Program-made: the position numbers and the translations under genes
The notes under the pieces: generated by a model
What the model saw: only the letters and a program-made list of their open reading frames with translations
Databases searched by the model: none
What the model was told of the DNA's origin: nothing
NCBI GenBank assembly: GCA_946902985.2
Contig: OX336388.2
Location: forward strand, 134,985,846 to 135,049,845
Direction of reading: 5' to 3'
Length of the DNA: 64,000 bases
Origin: Meconema thalassinum
Taxonomy: Eukaryota; Arthropoda; Insecta; Orthoptera; Tettigoniidae
Shown here: in pieces, positions 22,279 to 32,889 of the stretch
Layout: every line of letters starts with the position of its first letter
Numbering within the stretch: the first letter of the stretch is position 1

Positions 22279-24990
22279 TGAACCCTTCAGAATAGCAGTG
22301 TTTTATGCAAGAATCTTGATCAAGGGGTCGCGCTCAGTTCATAGTGTGATGTTTACGTCCGCCAAACAACATGCTTTACTGAGGCAAGGGTCATAGGATA
22401 AAAACTGTAATTAAGAAAGTAAGGAGACAAGACGTAAGATAATAACAAGATTTAATAACTAATTGTGCATAAAAGAAAATAAACAAACAATAATAAAAAA
22501 ATATCCTCCCTGAATTTTTCCCTGACAGGAATATCTAACACTTTGAGGAGTCAGATGGATCTCCCCCTTTATAATAAAATTGTGGATCCAAGTTCCACTA
22601 CCTTGCATTTGAGTTTTATGTGCGCGTGATGACTAACTACGAGAAAATGAGTACTTGGATGACCGTTCGTTTACAACGGGTTAACAGCCACGGTGCTCAC
22701 GAACAATCATCACGTAAATCAACGTTTATGGATATGGGCATGACATTAATAAAAACCCTTAAAAACTCTAATGCTGACACACACTACAAATCTATTATTT
22801 ACAGGAATCTCTCTGAGATCCTCATTAGCGCGAAGACGCACTTAACAACATGAGCTACCAACTGGCCAATTGCTCAATACACACCAGGAAAGACAGCATT
22901 GCACGTGACTCACGGGTCACAGAAATGAAAATAAACCTGGAATAAACCAACAACAACAAAAGCCTGACCGGCTAAGATTACTTTATATGAACGAAACTGC
23001 ATGTTAAGGTAACGCTTCGGAGATTATCGTGATTCGTAGGCAACTCCCATTTATTTCAACAATTCTTTTACCATTGATCAGTTCTTATCTGTAATTCAAG
23101 TAATTAGAGAGCCAGCGAGCACTCCTCACTAATGACCATGCTTTGCACGTTCAGACAGCCTTGTGAAACATCTCCCCCCTTTCCTCAAATACTTGTCGTG
23201 TCCCAGTCCAGTGTATATAAATAGCTGACCAGCTGTTCCGTTACCTCACGGAATCAACAGCAACAAAAATCTCATCCAACTCAACATATGGTCAGACATA
23301 ATCACATATCCACAATTGCCCTCGCAAGGATACAATATGGACCGGGTACCAAGCTGACAGAAATCAGTCTCAGCTGAAATTCCCGCTTGTAATACCACAA
23401 AAATACACACATACACACATCTGGGACCGACATGACGCTTTTCACACAGGTCTGCTGAATAGGTGCTCACAAACATTAAACACAATATTTAAAACCTACG
23501 ATAGAGCTGATTACTCTTCGTCACAAATTACATTGCTCCAATCGGCAATAGTCACACTGAATCTGATCAATAATAAATCTTAAACAATTTTAATTACCCT
23601 CCAATCTACTGTATAATTACATTAATTCAGTCCTACTTCTGAAACACAACAGATCTCCGAGAGACGTTTTTAACCGCATTGCGTAACATATGCAAACACG
23701 GCCGTTTACATAGCTACGTTAGTTAACACAATACAAAAACAAGAACCTTCCACTAACTACATTCGTGCGAGCTGCTTCCATACAAAAGTGTGTCAGACCA
23801 AACTAAGTATACTACGTTAATCACACAAGCAATGTATTTACAAAAATATGTCCCATAAACCATAAGTTAATTTATCAAATAATAAAGAATATTATTTTGT
23901 ACTCATCTCTCTTGTAGTCACCCGTCAAAGAACGTCTGCTGCCATTTCCCAACTGAATGGTTCTATCTCATCTCAGCCATCTGGACGGAGTGTTGAGAAT
24001 TCCAAACTTCCTCTGTAGTCGTCGGTGTCATCTCTGGCGCTGCTTCAAAAATTAGATTATTATACACTTGATATCTGACTACTAAATTCGCTGTTCAGGT
24101 ACTACTTTCCCTGTCACAGTTCGTTGGCGAATTATCGACGATACTGCCCCTACAATATAGTACTGTGACTATCTATCACTGAATTTAACACTTTACAATA
24201 ACAACCTGTGTCCACGACACACAAAATAGAAGTCGTTCTGTCCGCAGACGAACAGTAATAAAACGACTACGCCCGTAGACGCACAGAATAATAATCTACG
24301 TCCTCAGACGAACAGAATAGAAGTCAATGTCTTGGCTCTTCATGCCACTTATAAAAGAACTGGCCCTAGGTCTCGATGGGGGGGGGGGGGGGAATTTATG
24401 TAAAAATTTCACGAAATAATTGTGGTACAGGCATGAAATAAATATCACTGAACTCGTAACATTGCACAGGTCAAGAATATGCTCATTAATCCTAGAATCG
24501 ATCGTAGAGATTTTGTCTAGGTGATTTCCCGCGTGAATGCTAGCCGAGCGTACCCACGCTAGACCTGCCGCGTTAACTAGGCATTCTTCTCTCATTGGTC
24601 CTAACATTTTCTGTAATTTGGCGGTTCATAGCAGATCTTGGCGTCGTAGGAGTGTCCAGCCTGCTCATCAGCCACTCACATTACTGCATCATATTTCTTC
24701 TAGGCGCGAATATCACAATGAACATACCAGCATCATGTCTCACTGCGCGTCGCTTCTATTTGAGGCGGCCCACACCTGTCCTTTCTGACACATCGCTATG
24801 CTATTTCCTTTCACAGCTAAAGTATTTAGCCTATTGTCAACCTGCTTCAGGTATGTCCCCGCTGTCTCCAACCAATGCTTGAAATTTCCTCATCTCCGTC
24901 TGGCTACTTTCATGATGCTGGTTGAAATATTTATTAATTTGAAGAAATAAAACATAGAATCATTTATCCAACAGAGGATAAAAGGGTTCA
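22279..24990 (-). repeat. Gypsy 5' LTR (2712 bp)
   Basis: Upstream LTR in coding orientation. It matches the 3' LTR without indels except four extra G in the poly-G tract near 24377-24391, which fully accounts for the length difference. Confidence 0.95.
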
Positions 24991-25924
24991 TTATGTATCG
25001 GTTTGTATTTGTAGGCGGAAATAACACATCGTTCACCAGCTACCCGCTCCAGGAAAAGCTCTACAGCGTTGCTGTGATGGAGCCCATCACTTCCGAGCGA
25101 GGCACGGCATGATGCGTGATGGGCTCCATTTCGGCAACGCTGTACAGCTTTTCCGGGAGCGGGTAGCTGGTGAACGATGTGTTATTTCCGCCTACAAATA
25201 CAAACCGATATAAAATAAGTGAGTTAATTTACGTACTTCACAGTCATACAGCATAACTTTTTGATATATAAGAATTACATCGCGACCAAGAACTACATTT
25301 TCCAACCACCCTGAGCCGAGAAAATGTTACCTTACAAAAATGATAACTTTTTTTCTTGGACACGTAAAATTTTGAAAGTAATAAACCAGTTATACAACAT
25401 TCCAATGCATATTGTGTTAAAATTTGGATTCGATCTGATGACGGGTTTTTGAGATAATATTTCTTAAATGTGACGCATGGTTGAAACACGCTTAAAAACG
25501 TGCACTTTTTGTGCTCCAACTGCGACAAAAAATATTAAAATATAAATTTAAACTTCCAAACCTACATGAACTAACGTACAATAGAACGACGAAAATGATG
25601 ATGTTATTGGATTTTATGTAGGTCTATTGGTTACTTCACAAACAACCTTCAAACTCGAGTGCACATAATACTTTGGTCGACAGTAAGTGTTCCTACTGCT
25701 GATTCCAACAAAGGTGTTCTGAACTGTTGCTGTCGTACCGAAACGGTACCATACATTTGTGTCTTCAATAACATCTAAAGACCACCGTGAGGCATCAATT
25801 GAAAGTGTTTATAGACCTAGTTCATAGACATAACTCATAATAGGCGTAAATGTTTCAATCTCTCGTTATGGTGCACCATACAAGATTCAATTATAAGGGA
25901 ATTTTAAGTGCTACACAAAAATAT

Positions 25925-26085
25925 TCTTGTATCGTTCTGTCATATCGGCTGATGAAGGGGCCAAAACTATTATTTAGGCCTCGAAACATGTCCCATTAAT
26001 GGCCACACAGTAATCTTTATTAATAAATGTACAGTATTGATCAGGCGGGACTTTTAACCTGTTTATACTAATCACTCACCTGACA
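25925..26085 (+). mobile_element. Penelope-like end fragment with hammerhead-like motif
   Basis: CTGATGA (25949-25955), one A, GGGGCC (25957-25962), a 14-nt loop, GGCCTC (25977-25982), then GAAAC (25983-25987). Upstream TGT-C and downstream ACA could form a 3-bp stem III around a GTC cleavage triplet. Stem I is not evident. Penelope-like elements are known to carry hammerhead motifs in their terminal repeats, so this is probably such an end. An inverted copy lies at 12005-12165. Confidence 0.5.
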
Positions 26086-26089
26086 GATG

Positions 26090-26540
26090 TTAAAACTAGA
26101 ATGGTAAAGCCAAAGGTGCCGAAAATTGCTTGGCAGGCGTTAGCGGACTGAATTATTACGTCAGAGACATCTTACCCCCACTAAAAAGAAAATAGTAACC
26201 TATTTCATTGAAGAAAGAAAATTTCAAGGCCGAGATAAAGCTGGCAACTGAGATACTTTCTTTCGTAACCGTCATAGAATTAGGCTGCAGCACAGTAGTT
26301 CAATTATCTGCCAATCAGAACCAATAATAGGTATTGGATAGAATATAGAGCCTACATGAAATGAAAACGTATCAACGTATCAGCATTAGGCCTATGTGCT
26401 GTTTCCTGGCTAATCTGGAATGACGTCAAACTTGACAGACGACGATCAACTGATGTTGTAAACTTTCAAATTACATTACAACTGTCAGTTTCAGAGTCTG
26501 CAAGTGGTCTGTAAACATTGAGATTTTGAAACATGAGTGG
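26090..26540. other. Unassigned sequence
   Basis: No gene or element recognised. Confidence 0.35.
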
Positions 26541-26766
26541 TAATAATAATGTTGTTGGTTTTACGCCCCTTTTAACTACTGTGGCTTTTAGAGACGCGGG
26601 GTGGTGGAATTTCGCCCCAAAGGGGATCTTTAACGTACCAGTAAATTTACTGAAACGGCTCCTTCACAATTACGCACCCTCAAATGTTAACTGGCTGCGC
26701 CACGATTCAATCCTGCAACCTTAGGCACAGCAGGCGAAAACGTTACCGCTGCGCCACGCAGCCAGT
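26541..26766 (-). mobile_element. tRNA-derived SINE, fourth type
   Basis: On the minus strand a tRNA-like head has TGGCGCAGCGGTAACG (A box) and GGATTGAATCG (B box), followed by a body containing the GTTAAAGATCCCC-type segment and ending in TTACCACTCAT-like AT-rich sequence. An (AAC)n run (26767-26812) adjoins the head. Confidence 0.65.
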
Positions 26767-26767
26767 C

Positions 26768-26812
<45 letters not shown>
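26767..26812 (+). repeat. (AAC)n microsatellite
   Basis: About fifteen CAA/AAC units next to the SINE head. Confidence 0.95.
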
Positions 26813-26900
26813 AATAGTGAATAGCAAAAAGTTTTGGTTTCATTTGAGGGACATAGACATCGTGATCATTTAGCTCCGTGTACTTGGGTATTTATTTAGG

Positions 26901-27325
26901 GAATGGCTTTCAGTGCCTTGAGTGTCCGAGGACAGGTTCGGCTCGCCAGAGCCTGTAGCTGATTCAAGCGGACACCCATGAGATGAGCTACAAGTTCCGT
27001 TCAATTTCAAGTAGTTCCAACTTTCGCTACCATATGCCACTGACACCTAGTGGTGAACGTTGGAACTTTGATAGAGCGTTTCAACGAAACTTGGTGTGTG
27101 TGATTATTTTATGTTATTTAAATTATAATCAGATGTAGGGTGTGTATTTGTAGTTCAGGTGAAGATTGGGAAGGAGGTGGTGATGGTCTTCTCTTAGGAA
27201 CCATCCTCGCATTTTCTTGGAGTAGAAATAGAAAACCATTTCCAGGGTGGTTTAGGTGGGGGATTGAACTCAACTCTTCTCAGTTTTGCCTCACGAGTTT
27301 GAGTGTACCCCATTCCAGCTCTCAG
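26901..27325 (-). mobile_element. SINE family 3 copy, chimeric
   Basis: Bases 26901-27000 match the 40484 copy (GTGTCCGAGGACA, GTTCGGCTCGCCAG, GACACCCA), as does the segment near 27170-27270. Between them, 27000-27085 is reverse-complement SINE family 1 body sequence, so the copy is a mosaic or holds a nested fragment. Confidence 0.6.
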
Positions 27326-27517
27326 ACCAGAATTAAATTTCTTGACAGAGGAGGGAATAACAGCCAAGAATGCTAGTGGCAACAGCAAGAAAGTACACTA
27401 CAAATCACCATGTTTCTTGTGATGGAGGACAAATGGTAAGGTTAGTAACTTAAATTATTGACGCGGACTGCATGCACGTTTTGAACAATAATATTGGCAT
27501 TTTTCTTTTTTATTTAT

Positions 27518-28066
27518 GACTAGCAGTAGTGCCCGGTTTCGCCCGGTGGATTTATTTGTTTTATGGATGATAATGAATGCTACTACAGAACTGGAGCGCT
27601 CAAGGATAAGGATCGGAAAGCACCAACGCTTATTGCAGCTGATAACCTCAGTAGACTGCGCCAACACCATCGCCCTTATACAGAGGAATACTATTGTCAT
27701 GATGACAACTGTTTTAAGGGTCCTAAGAAATCTTTTTTGCACTAATGACTGCAATTTATAAGCAGCTCGCAATTCTGCACAAGAACACTGGTAGGGGCGA
27801 CGTGATGCAGCCCGAATTGCCAGGCAGCAATAGACTTAGGTATTATTGAAGCTGTTCGGAAGCGCTTGTTCTTCCGACTTACTGAACAAAAATCAATCTT
27901 ATGGTTACCTGAGGGGTGTAGCCTAGTGCTACATAGCCTAAACTATTCCTCTTGAATCTGGCTATCATATACAAAAATACTTTTTCGAATCCGACTAGTA
28001 GTTCCAGGGATTAGCGCGTTTAAACACACAAACAAACTCTTCAGCTTTATTATATTAGTATAGATA
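27518..28066 (+). repeat. Possible dispersed repeat (CCGGTTTCGCCCGG start)
   Basis: It starts GACTAGCAGTAGTGCCCGG with a short palindrome and ends ATATTAGTATAGAT. Similar ends occur in non-autonomous repeats of insects from memory. No second copy is in this window. Confidence 0.3.
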
Positions 28067-28069
28067 TTG

Positions 28070-28488
28070 TTGTTAAAACTCATCGAGTCTTCTACTTAGT
28101 TTTGTCTTGTATTTTGCGGGGTTTCGCCTAGGTGCACAAAGTCAGGCTCTAGGTGCACCGTGCCCGGACTACCGCAGGGGTAGTGCATCTTGTACTTTGC
28201 CCCACAATCGTAGCACAAGCTTTTCTCCTCGCTATAACGGTCCCAAAAAGATGGCACATGGGCCTTCACGGTCAAGTGTTGGACCCCGCAGCAAAGTAGC
28301 ATAACGATGTGCAACAAGTAGGGATTGCAGTGCAAGACGTGGTCCTGACCGGTCCTCCACCCTTGTCCCACTGATGAGCCAGATTTGATACAACTAGACG
28401 AAATCCAGTTCATTAGAGCGTCAATAATCCGAACGTCAAAAATTCGAAACGTCAAAAATCCGAACGCCCGCTTTAAACATGTGAACTG
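28070..28488. other. Unassigned sequence
   Basis: A 168-codon minus-strand open frame (28096-28602) crosses the TIR of the neighbouring MITE and has no family signature; I do not call it a gene. Confidence 0.4.
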
Positions 28489-28490
28489 TA

Positions 28491-28874
28491 CAGGCCGGAC
28501 GTTTGTTTTAGACGAGTGAAAAATCTTAATGGAAGCCTGGAGGCGAGTTACTGCAGTACCTGTGTTGTTATCAGATGCCCCAAGCAGTCCGATGATTGGC
28601 AAAGCTGTCTCACACTCCTACTGAAGTACAGTCATTGGCAAATATAATGACGTTCTGTTCGTAAATACGTAACGTGTACTTCCGCGTCACACAATACTTC
28701 GACGTTGACTGTACTGTCTGCAAGTCGGTGTCGCCACGTGCTCAAGTCTGGAATTCCATTACATCAGATCGGTGGTGACAAATGTGAAGCGATAGGGTGA
28801 GAGAGTGACTGTGTACAGGCTCACCCGCAGGCTTCAAGGTCAAGGGCAATCGTCTAAAACAAACGTCCGGGCTG
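28491..28874. mobile_element. MITE with 25-bp TIRs and TA target (mariner-like)
   Basis: The left end CAGGCCGGACGTTTGTTTTA and the right end, read inward, CAGCCCGGACGTTTGTTTTA agree over 25 bp with one or two mismatches. TA flanks both (28489-28490 and 28875-28876). The 384-bp body has no transposase. Confidence 0.75.
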
Positions 28875-28877
28875 TAT

Positions 28878-29800
28878 TTTGCACGGCGCTGTGAGAGAAC
28901 AATGACCTTGGGAGTGTTTGTTTTGACCCATCCACTCCCCCCCACCGGTGTCGTGCCGCAAGCGACCCAACAATTTGCCATCGTGCCACTGATGTATCGG
29001 TGGAATCTGGGAATTTCTAATACATCTATCTCTGTTAAAATTCCGCTTAGGTTAGGTTAGGTTTGGCGCCGTAAAAATTGAAGAGCTTGAAGTGACGTAA
29101 ATCCAAAATTGACGGTTTTTCAGTTTTTTCTTTCATAAGTAAGTTTATAGGTTCTGTCAAAGTTTAGCAAAGGTTTTAAGTCGCAATACGTCGTATATCC
29201 TATGTTAACAGAGATCTAAGAACTAAGTTTATTTGCAAAGTGATGTAACCCCAACGGGTATTTATTTCCAATGTGTCTTACATCAAATTTGACCAATCCG
29301 ATGGTTCTCTGGACATCACGTGATAAGTCAGGCTATGGCTAACTTTGAAAAATATGTAGAGCATCCGTTTGTGTTTGTTGTGTTTAAACCATTTAAAAGT
29401 TAATAAATGCCACTCAAAGCGTATTTCCAAAACGTCCTAACTCCAACTTACAGGAGACGATTACCAGAATGTCCAATAATAGACGATTTTTAAAAGTAAT
29501 GAATGAAATTAAATTATATTCATAATCATTCTGAATTTAATTATACGAAGAAACAAAAAACGCGATTTCTGAAGTTTTGCATTTCATGGATTTGCGTCAC
29601 TTTGGAAATAAGATCTTCAATTCTTCTCTCGAACAACGGGTCGCATGGGGCACTGTAAACTACTAGTAGGGTAGCTACAGCCACGATTGTTACTGGATCG
29701 CATCCGGCACGGTCGCACTAGGTTCGTAATCTTCCCCCCAAGGGCCAGTCCATTTTTAACCCTGTCAGTTCAGTTGCTTCACTTGTACATACAGTCATCA
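28878..29800. other. Unassigned sequence
   Basis: No gene found. Three TTAGG units near 29047-29062 are too few to call telomeric. Confidence 0.4.
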
Positions 29801-29802
29801 TC

Positions 29803-30582
29803 ATCATCATCTTGCACAGTTTCCAGCCACTGGCCGGGTCTGTTTGGAACACAAGCCTCTCCAACGTCTTCTGTCCTCCCACCATCTCTCAGCCTCCACC
29901 CTTGTCCAGTCTTCTCCTCTCTTCTTCACGCTTTCTTCCACCCCCTTCAGCCACATATCTCTCGGTCTTCCTCTCGGTCTCTTTCCTTCCCACTTCGTCT
30001 CATGTACCCTCCTGGGTATCCTCTTCTCCTCCATTCGTTTTACATGTCCATACCATCTAAGTCTAGATTTCTCTATACCATCCTGTAATGGTTCCTCCTT
30101 CATTAATTCTCTGGTCCTCTCATTTCTTATTCTGTCCATCTTAGTAGCTCCAATACTGCTTCTCAAGAACCTCATCTCACTGGCCTGTATTTTGCTCTTC
30201 TCCCTTCCTTTCATAACCCAGGTCTCCGAGGCAAACGTCAGGATAGGGACATAGTACGTCCGATATATGATCCTTTTGCTGTTCTGAGGGACATCCTTGC
30301 TCCATAACATGCTTCTCACGCTCCCCCGGAATGCTTCTGCCTGCCTCCTCCGCTCATTTATTTCTCTATCGTTTCTTCCATTATCTTGTATCAGGCTTCC
30401 CAGATACTTGAAACTCTCCACTTTCTTCAGCTGTTCCCCACCAATTGTTATTCCCCTTGTGGTTCTTTACGTCTTCCTTGTTGTGATCACCATCTCACTC
30501 TTATTTATGCTAAATTTCATCCCATATCCTTGTATTATTCCTTCCCACACGTCCAACTGTTCCTGTACCTCCTCCTCACATA
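29803..30582 (-). pseudogene. RTE-like LINE ORF2, C-terminal fragment
   Basis: The frame 30421-29807 gives the region after the RT palm: FKYLGSLI, FASETW, the RLRWYGHVKRM motif and GRPRDMW, all typical of the tail of insect endonuclease/RT LINE proteins. The frame is broken upstream (30422-30582). The catalytic FADD part is absent, so this is a 5'-truncated dead copy. Confidence 0.8.
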
Positions 30583-30664
30583 TGTAAATTTGTAAATATG
30601 TAGTGAATTGTTCTTGTAAATTGAGTGCATTTTTCTGGGTTTAAAGATACAAATAAATCAAAGC

Positions 30665-30960
30665 TATGGGTGAAGTGGTTGAGGAACGTCAGTTGAGATG
30701 GTACGGACATGTTACGAGAATGGGAGGAGAATGAAAAGTAAAACACATACATGAAATGCGAGTTGAGGGAGGAACTGGACGAGGTAGACCCCGCATTACA
30801 TGGGAGAATAGGATTGAGAGATTGGGACAGAAAAGGGGCAAAACTGTTGTGGAAATGAAGAGAAAATGCAGAAATAGAGCGGAGTGGCAGAAATGGCTCA
30901 AACGAGGCTACCCCGACACTTGAAGGCATAAGGGAATTGAAGAAGAAGCAGAAGAAGAAG
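30665..30960 (+). pseudogene. RTE-like LINE C-terminal fragment with (GAA)n tail
   Basis: It encodes a degraded version of the same tail (QLRWYGHVTRM, GRGRPRITW, NRAEWQKWLKRG) and ends in GAAGAAGAAGCAGAAGAAGAAG. It lies head-to-head with the 29803 fragment but differs in sequence, so it is a separate insertion. Confidence 0.75.
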
Positions 30961-31015
30961 ATAAATCAAAGTACAATATGTATGTACATCAGGTGTTCAT
31001 TTCTATTTATCTTAA

Positions 31016-32428
31016 GGGGAGTATGTCTGGTGAAATTGGTCAAAAAGTGACATTTTCCGATTATTATCTCTTAATAATATTTGATCTCTCCTGAATAATT
31101 TGATGCATCATTTGTCGAAAAATTCCAATTGGAAGTGTGTTTTTTTTATTATTTCAAAGTTATTAGAGCAAACGTAAATACATTCAGTTGTTATGCAGTG
31201 ACTTCCTTAAATATCTGTATCTCCGGAATGGTCAATCTAGAAGACGTTTCCATGGAAATGATCATGTGCCTGGATCTGAATCCAATGCTAATCCCTAAAA
31301 TGACGTAAAAAGTACGTTTTTTTTATTATAGGTAATCGATACGGACACGCCCACTAGTGCTTTGAAGTGTAAACAAGGAGACTTATTTATTCATAAAGAA
31401 CAACAAGTAAATTGTTTAGGTTATGTTTAATTGTATTTGAGTCCCGTGGCGTAGTGATGCTCGTTAAATCATGCACCACGACCGCGTGAGCACCTGCAGC
31501 ACATCCGAAGATCGTAGGTTCGAATCCCGGTGCTGACAATAGTTATCTTGAGTGTGGCATTTCCCCGGGTTTTCCACACTCCTTCCAGGCAAATGCCGAG
31601 ATAGTACCTTATTTGAAGTCCCGGGGCACCCTGTCCCTAATACAGCTACACACATAACTACAGTCATCCCATAAATACAGATCATCAGACAAATTCAACA
31701 CACACCCAACTACATGGGACTGATGACCAAGATGTCCCAAGCCCCTTAATTAAATTAACAACAATTTGATTTGAGTGTCTTAGGACGAGATTCACAAGTT
31801 GTTGTGTCAAGTAATGTGTGGTGGGCAAATTAGCATCTCTGAAGGCATATCTGCAAGGACTGGAGTTGCTAACAATGGGTAATACAGTGGAGATTGCAAC
31901 TTTGCAAGTCATTTTGGACTTTTCGAAAATGCAAGAATGATTTGATAGATTGGACTATTTTACGGAATGAGGTGCATAAAGAAAGGATTGACTGTTCCTG
32001 GAAGGAGGTATGCCTCCATATGTGAGTTGACACCATGTCAAACTTTGAACTTGATTTCCCAAAAATGACTTTTCTTTTTACATTTGACCCATTATCTCAG
32101 AAACTATTACACATATGTTTACGATATTTTACATAGTGTTACCTCTTAGTATATGCTGTTACTGAACTACCAAAACATTTCTGCCTCTAACGATTTTTTA
32201 TTTACAGAAGAAAAAGTAGACTTTTTAAAGAAAAATGAAGAAATTTAAAAAAAAAATCATAACTAACTAATTATTTGTCGGTATATTATGATTCTGGTCC
32301 AGTAATCAGAAAAAGAGTGATACTATACTTCCCAAAAGTTTCAGATCTCTATCAGTCAAAGGTTCTGAGATAATGAGTCATCAATATTGCAAATTTAACA
32401 CTGTGGGTATAGGACGTAAGTACTCCTC
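31016..32428. mobile_element. Possible non-autonomous element with TTAA targets
   Basis: The left end is TTAA-GGGGAGTA and the right end, read inward, TTAA-GAGGAGTA; TTAA occurs at 31012-31015 and 32429-32432. TTAA targets suggest a piggyBac-type element. The TIR match is short (about 12 bp with one mismatch). It has no transposase and contains the SINE at 31443. Confidence 0.45.
31443..31768 (+). mobile_element. SINE family 2, full copy with target duplication
   Basis: ATTTGAGT flanks it on both sides (31435-31442 and 31769-31776). The head has TGGCGTAGTGATGC (A box) and GGTTCGAATCCC (B box), then the family 2 body and a CCCCTTAATTAAATTAACAACAATTTG end. It is inserted in the putative TTAA element. 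Confidence 0.85.
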
Positions 32429-32681
32429 TTAAAAATTTTAGTGTAACTAGGAATTTCTAGGTTATGTTCGAAAATCCGAACAAATTGGAAATGCGAATCG
32501 CCCCCAGTCCCATTTAGTTTGGATTTTCGACGCTCTACTGTAATTGGACATGGCAAAATCCTCAAAGATTTGTTGGAGTTCATTGAGAAATATTCAAAAA
32601 GCAATGAGTGAGGTGATCGCAGATTGGAATTTTATCACAAACATGTTGATCTGACCAAGTTACATTGTTCTTGTGTTGCAG

Positions 32682-32780
32682 GTCCTAATTGCTACGTAAT
32701 TAGAAACTGTAGAAGCTTGTGCGACTTGCCGCTAGTAATCAAAGAAGCTATTCGACATCGAGACACCATATCTACAGCTG
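32682..32780 (+). CDS. Candidate host-gene exon B (internal, 99 nt)
   Basis: A strong acceptor (pyrimidine stretch ending TTCTTGTGTTGCAG) precedes the exon and a consensus donor, ACAGCTG/GTGAGT, follows. Read in phase 1, as exon A requires, it is open for its full length and gives a peptide containing PNCYVIRNCRSLCDLPLVIK with three cysteines. Its length is a multiple of three, so it is a symmetric phase 1-1 exon. No transposon family matches. Together with exon A this suggests one host gene read left to right. The product is unknown to me. Confidence 0.7.
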
Positions 32781-32838
32781 GTGAGTCTTGCTTCATTTCT
32801 GCATTCTAGTTAACACATTGTCGACAGCAGGCCCATGC

Positions 32839-32886
32839 GTTAGTTGGTTAGTTATTGTTGTGTTAAGGGGCGGAACTACGAGGTCA
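32839..32886 (-). repeat. I-like LINE 3' tail remnant
   Basis: The reverse complement of the (TAAC)n plus GCCCCTTAACACAACAATAAC tail found at 9110-9170 and 58078-58139. Only the last 48 bases are present. Confidence 0.65.
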
Positions 32887-32889
32887 TTA

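Larger units (their letters stand above)
12824..24990 (-). mobile_element. Gypsy (Ty3) LTR retrotransposon, 12.2 kb with 2.7-kb LTRs
   Basis: Direct repeats of 2708 and 2712 bp start TGAACCCTT and end AAGGGTTCA. The 4-bp target TTAT flanks them (12820-12823 and 24991-24994). The interior encodes Gag, then protease, RT, RNase H and integrase in Ty3/Gypsy order on the minus strand; no envelope frame is seen. I count eight substitutions plus a poly-G length change (11 versus 15) between LTRs, about 0.3%, so the insertion is recent. Pol carries three in-frame stops and no frame shift. It interrupts the left arm of the foldback element. Confidence 0.95.
12347..25686. mobile_element. Palindromic foldback-like element, split by a Gypsy insertion
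   Basis: Left arm: 12347-12823 continued at 24995-25090 (573 bp). Loop: 25091-25115. Right arm: 25116-25686 (571 bp), the reverse complement of the left. Both arms end in TTACTGTCGACC. Removing the Gypsy element and one TTAT copy restores a continuous inverted repeat of about 1.17 kb with no coding capacity. A single arm occurs at 35336-37330. It resembles foldback elements or a hairpin MITE, but the class is not established. Confidence 0.8.

Noticed and set aside
13165..24882. Repeated small ORFs (77, 79, 83 and 95 codons) in both Gypsy LTRs
   Set aside because: They are duplicated only because the LTR is; they have no family signature and some run antisense to the element.
28096..28602. 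168-codon minus-strand ORF
   Set aside because: It crosses a MITE terminal repeat and shows no recognisable domain.
29047..29062. TTAGG repeats as a telomere trace
   Set aside because: Only three units; too short to distinguish from chance.
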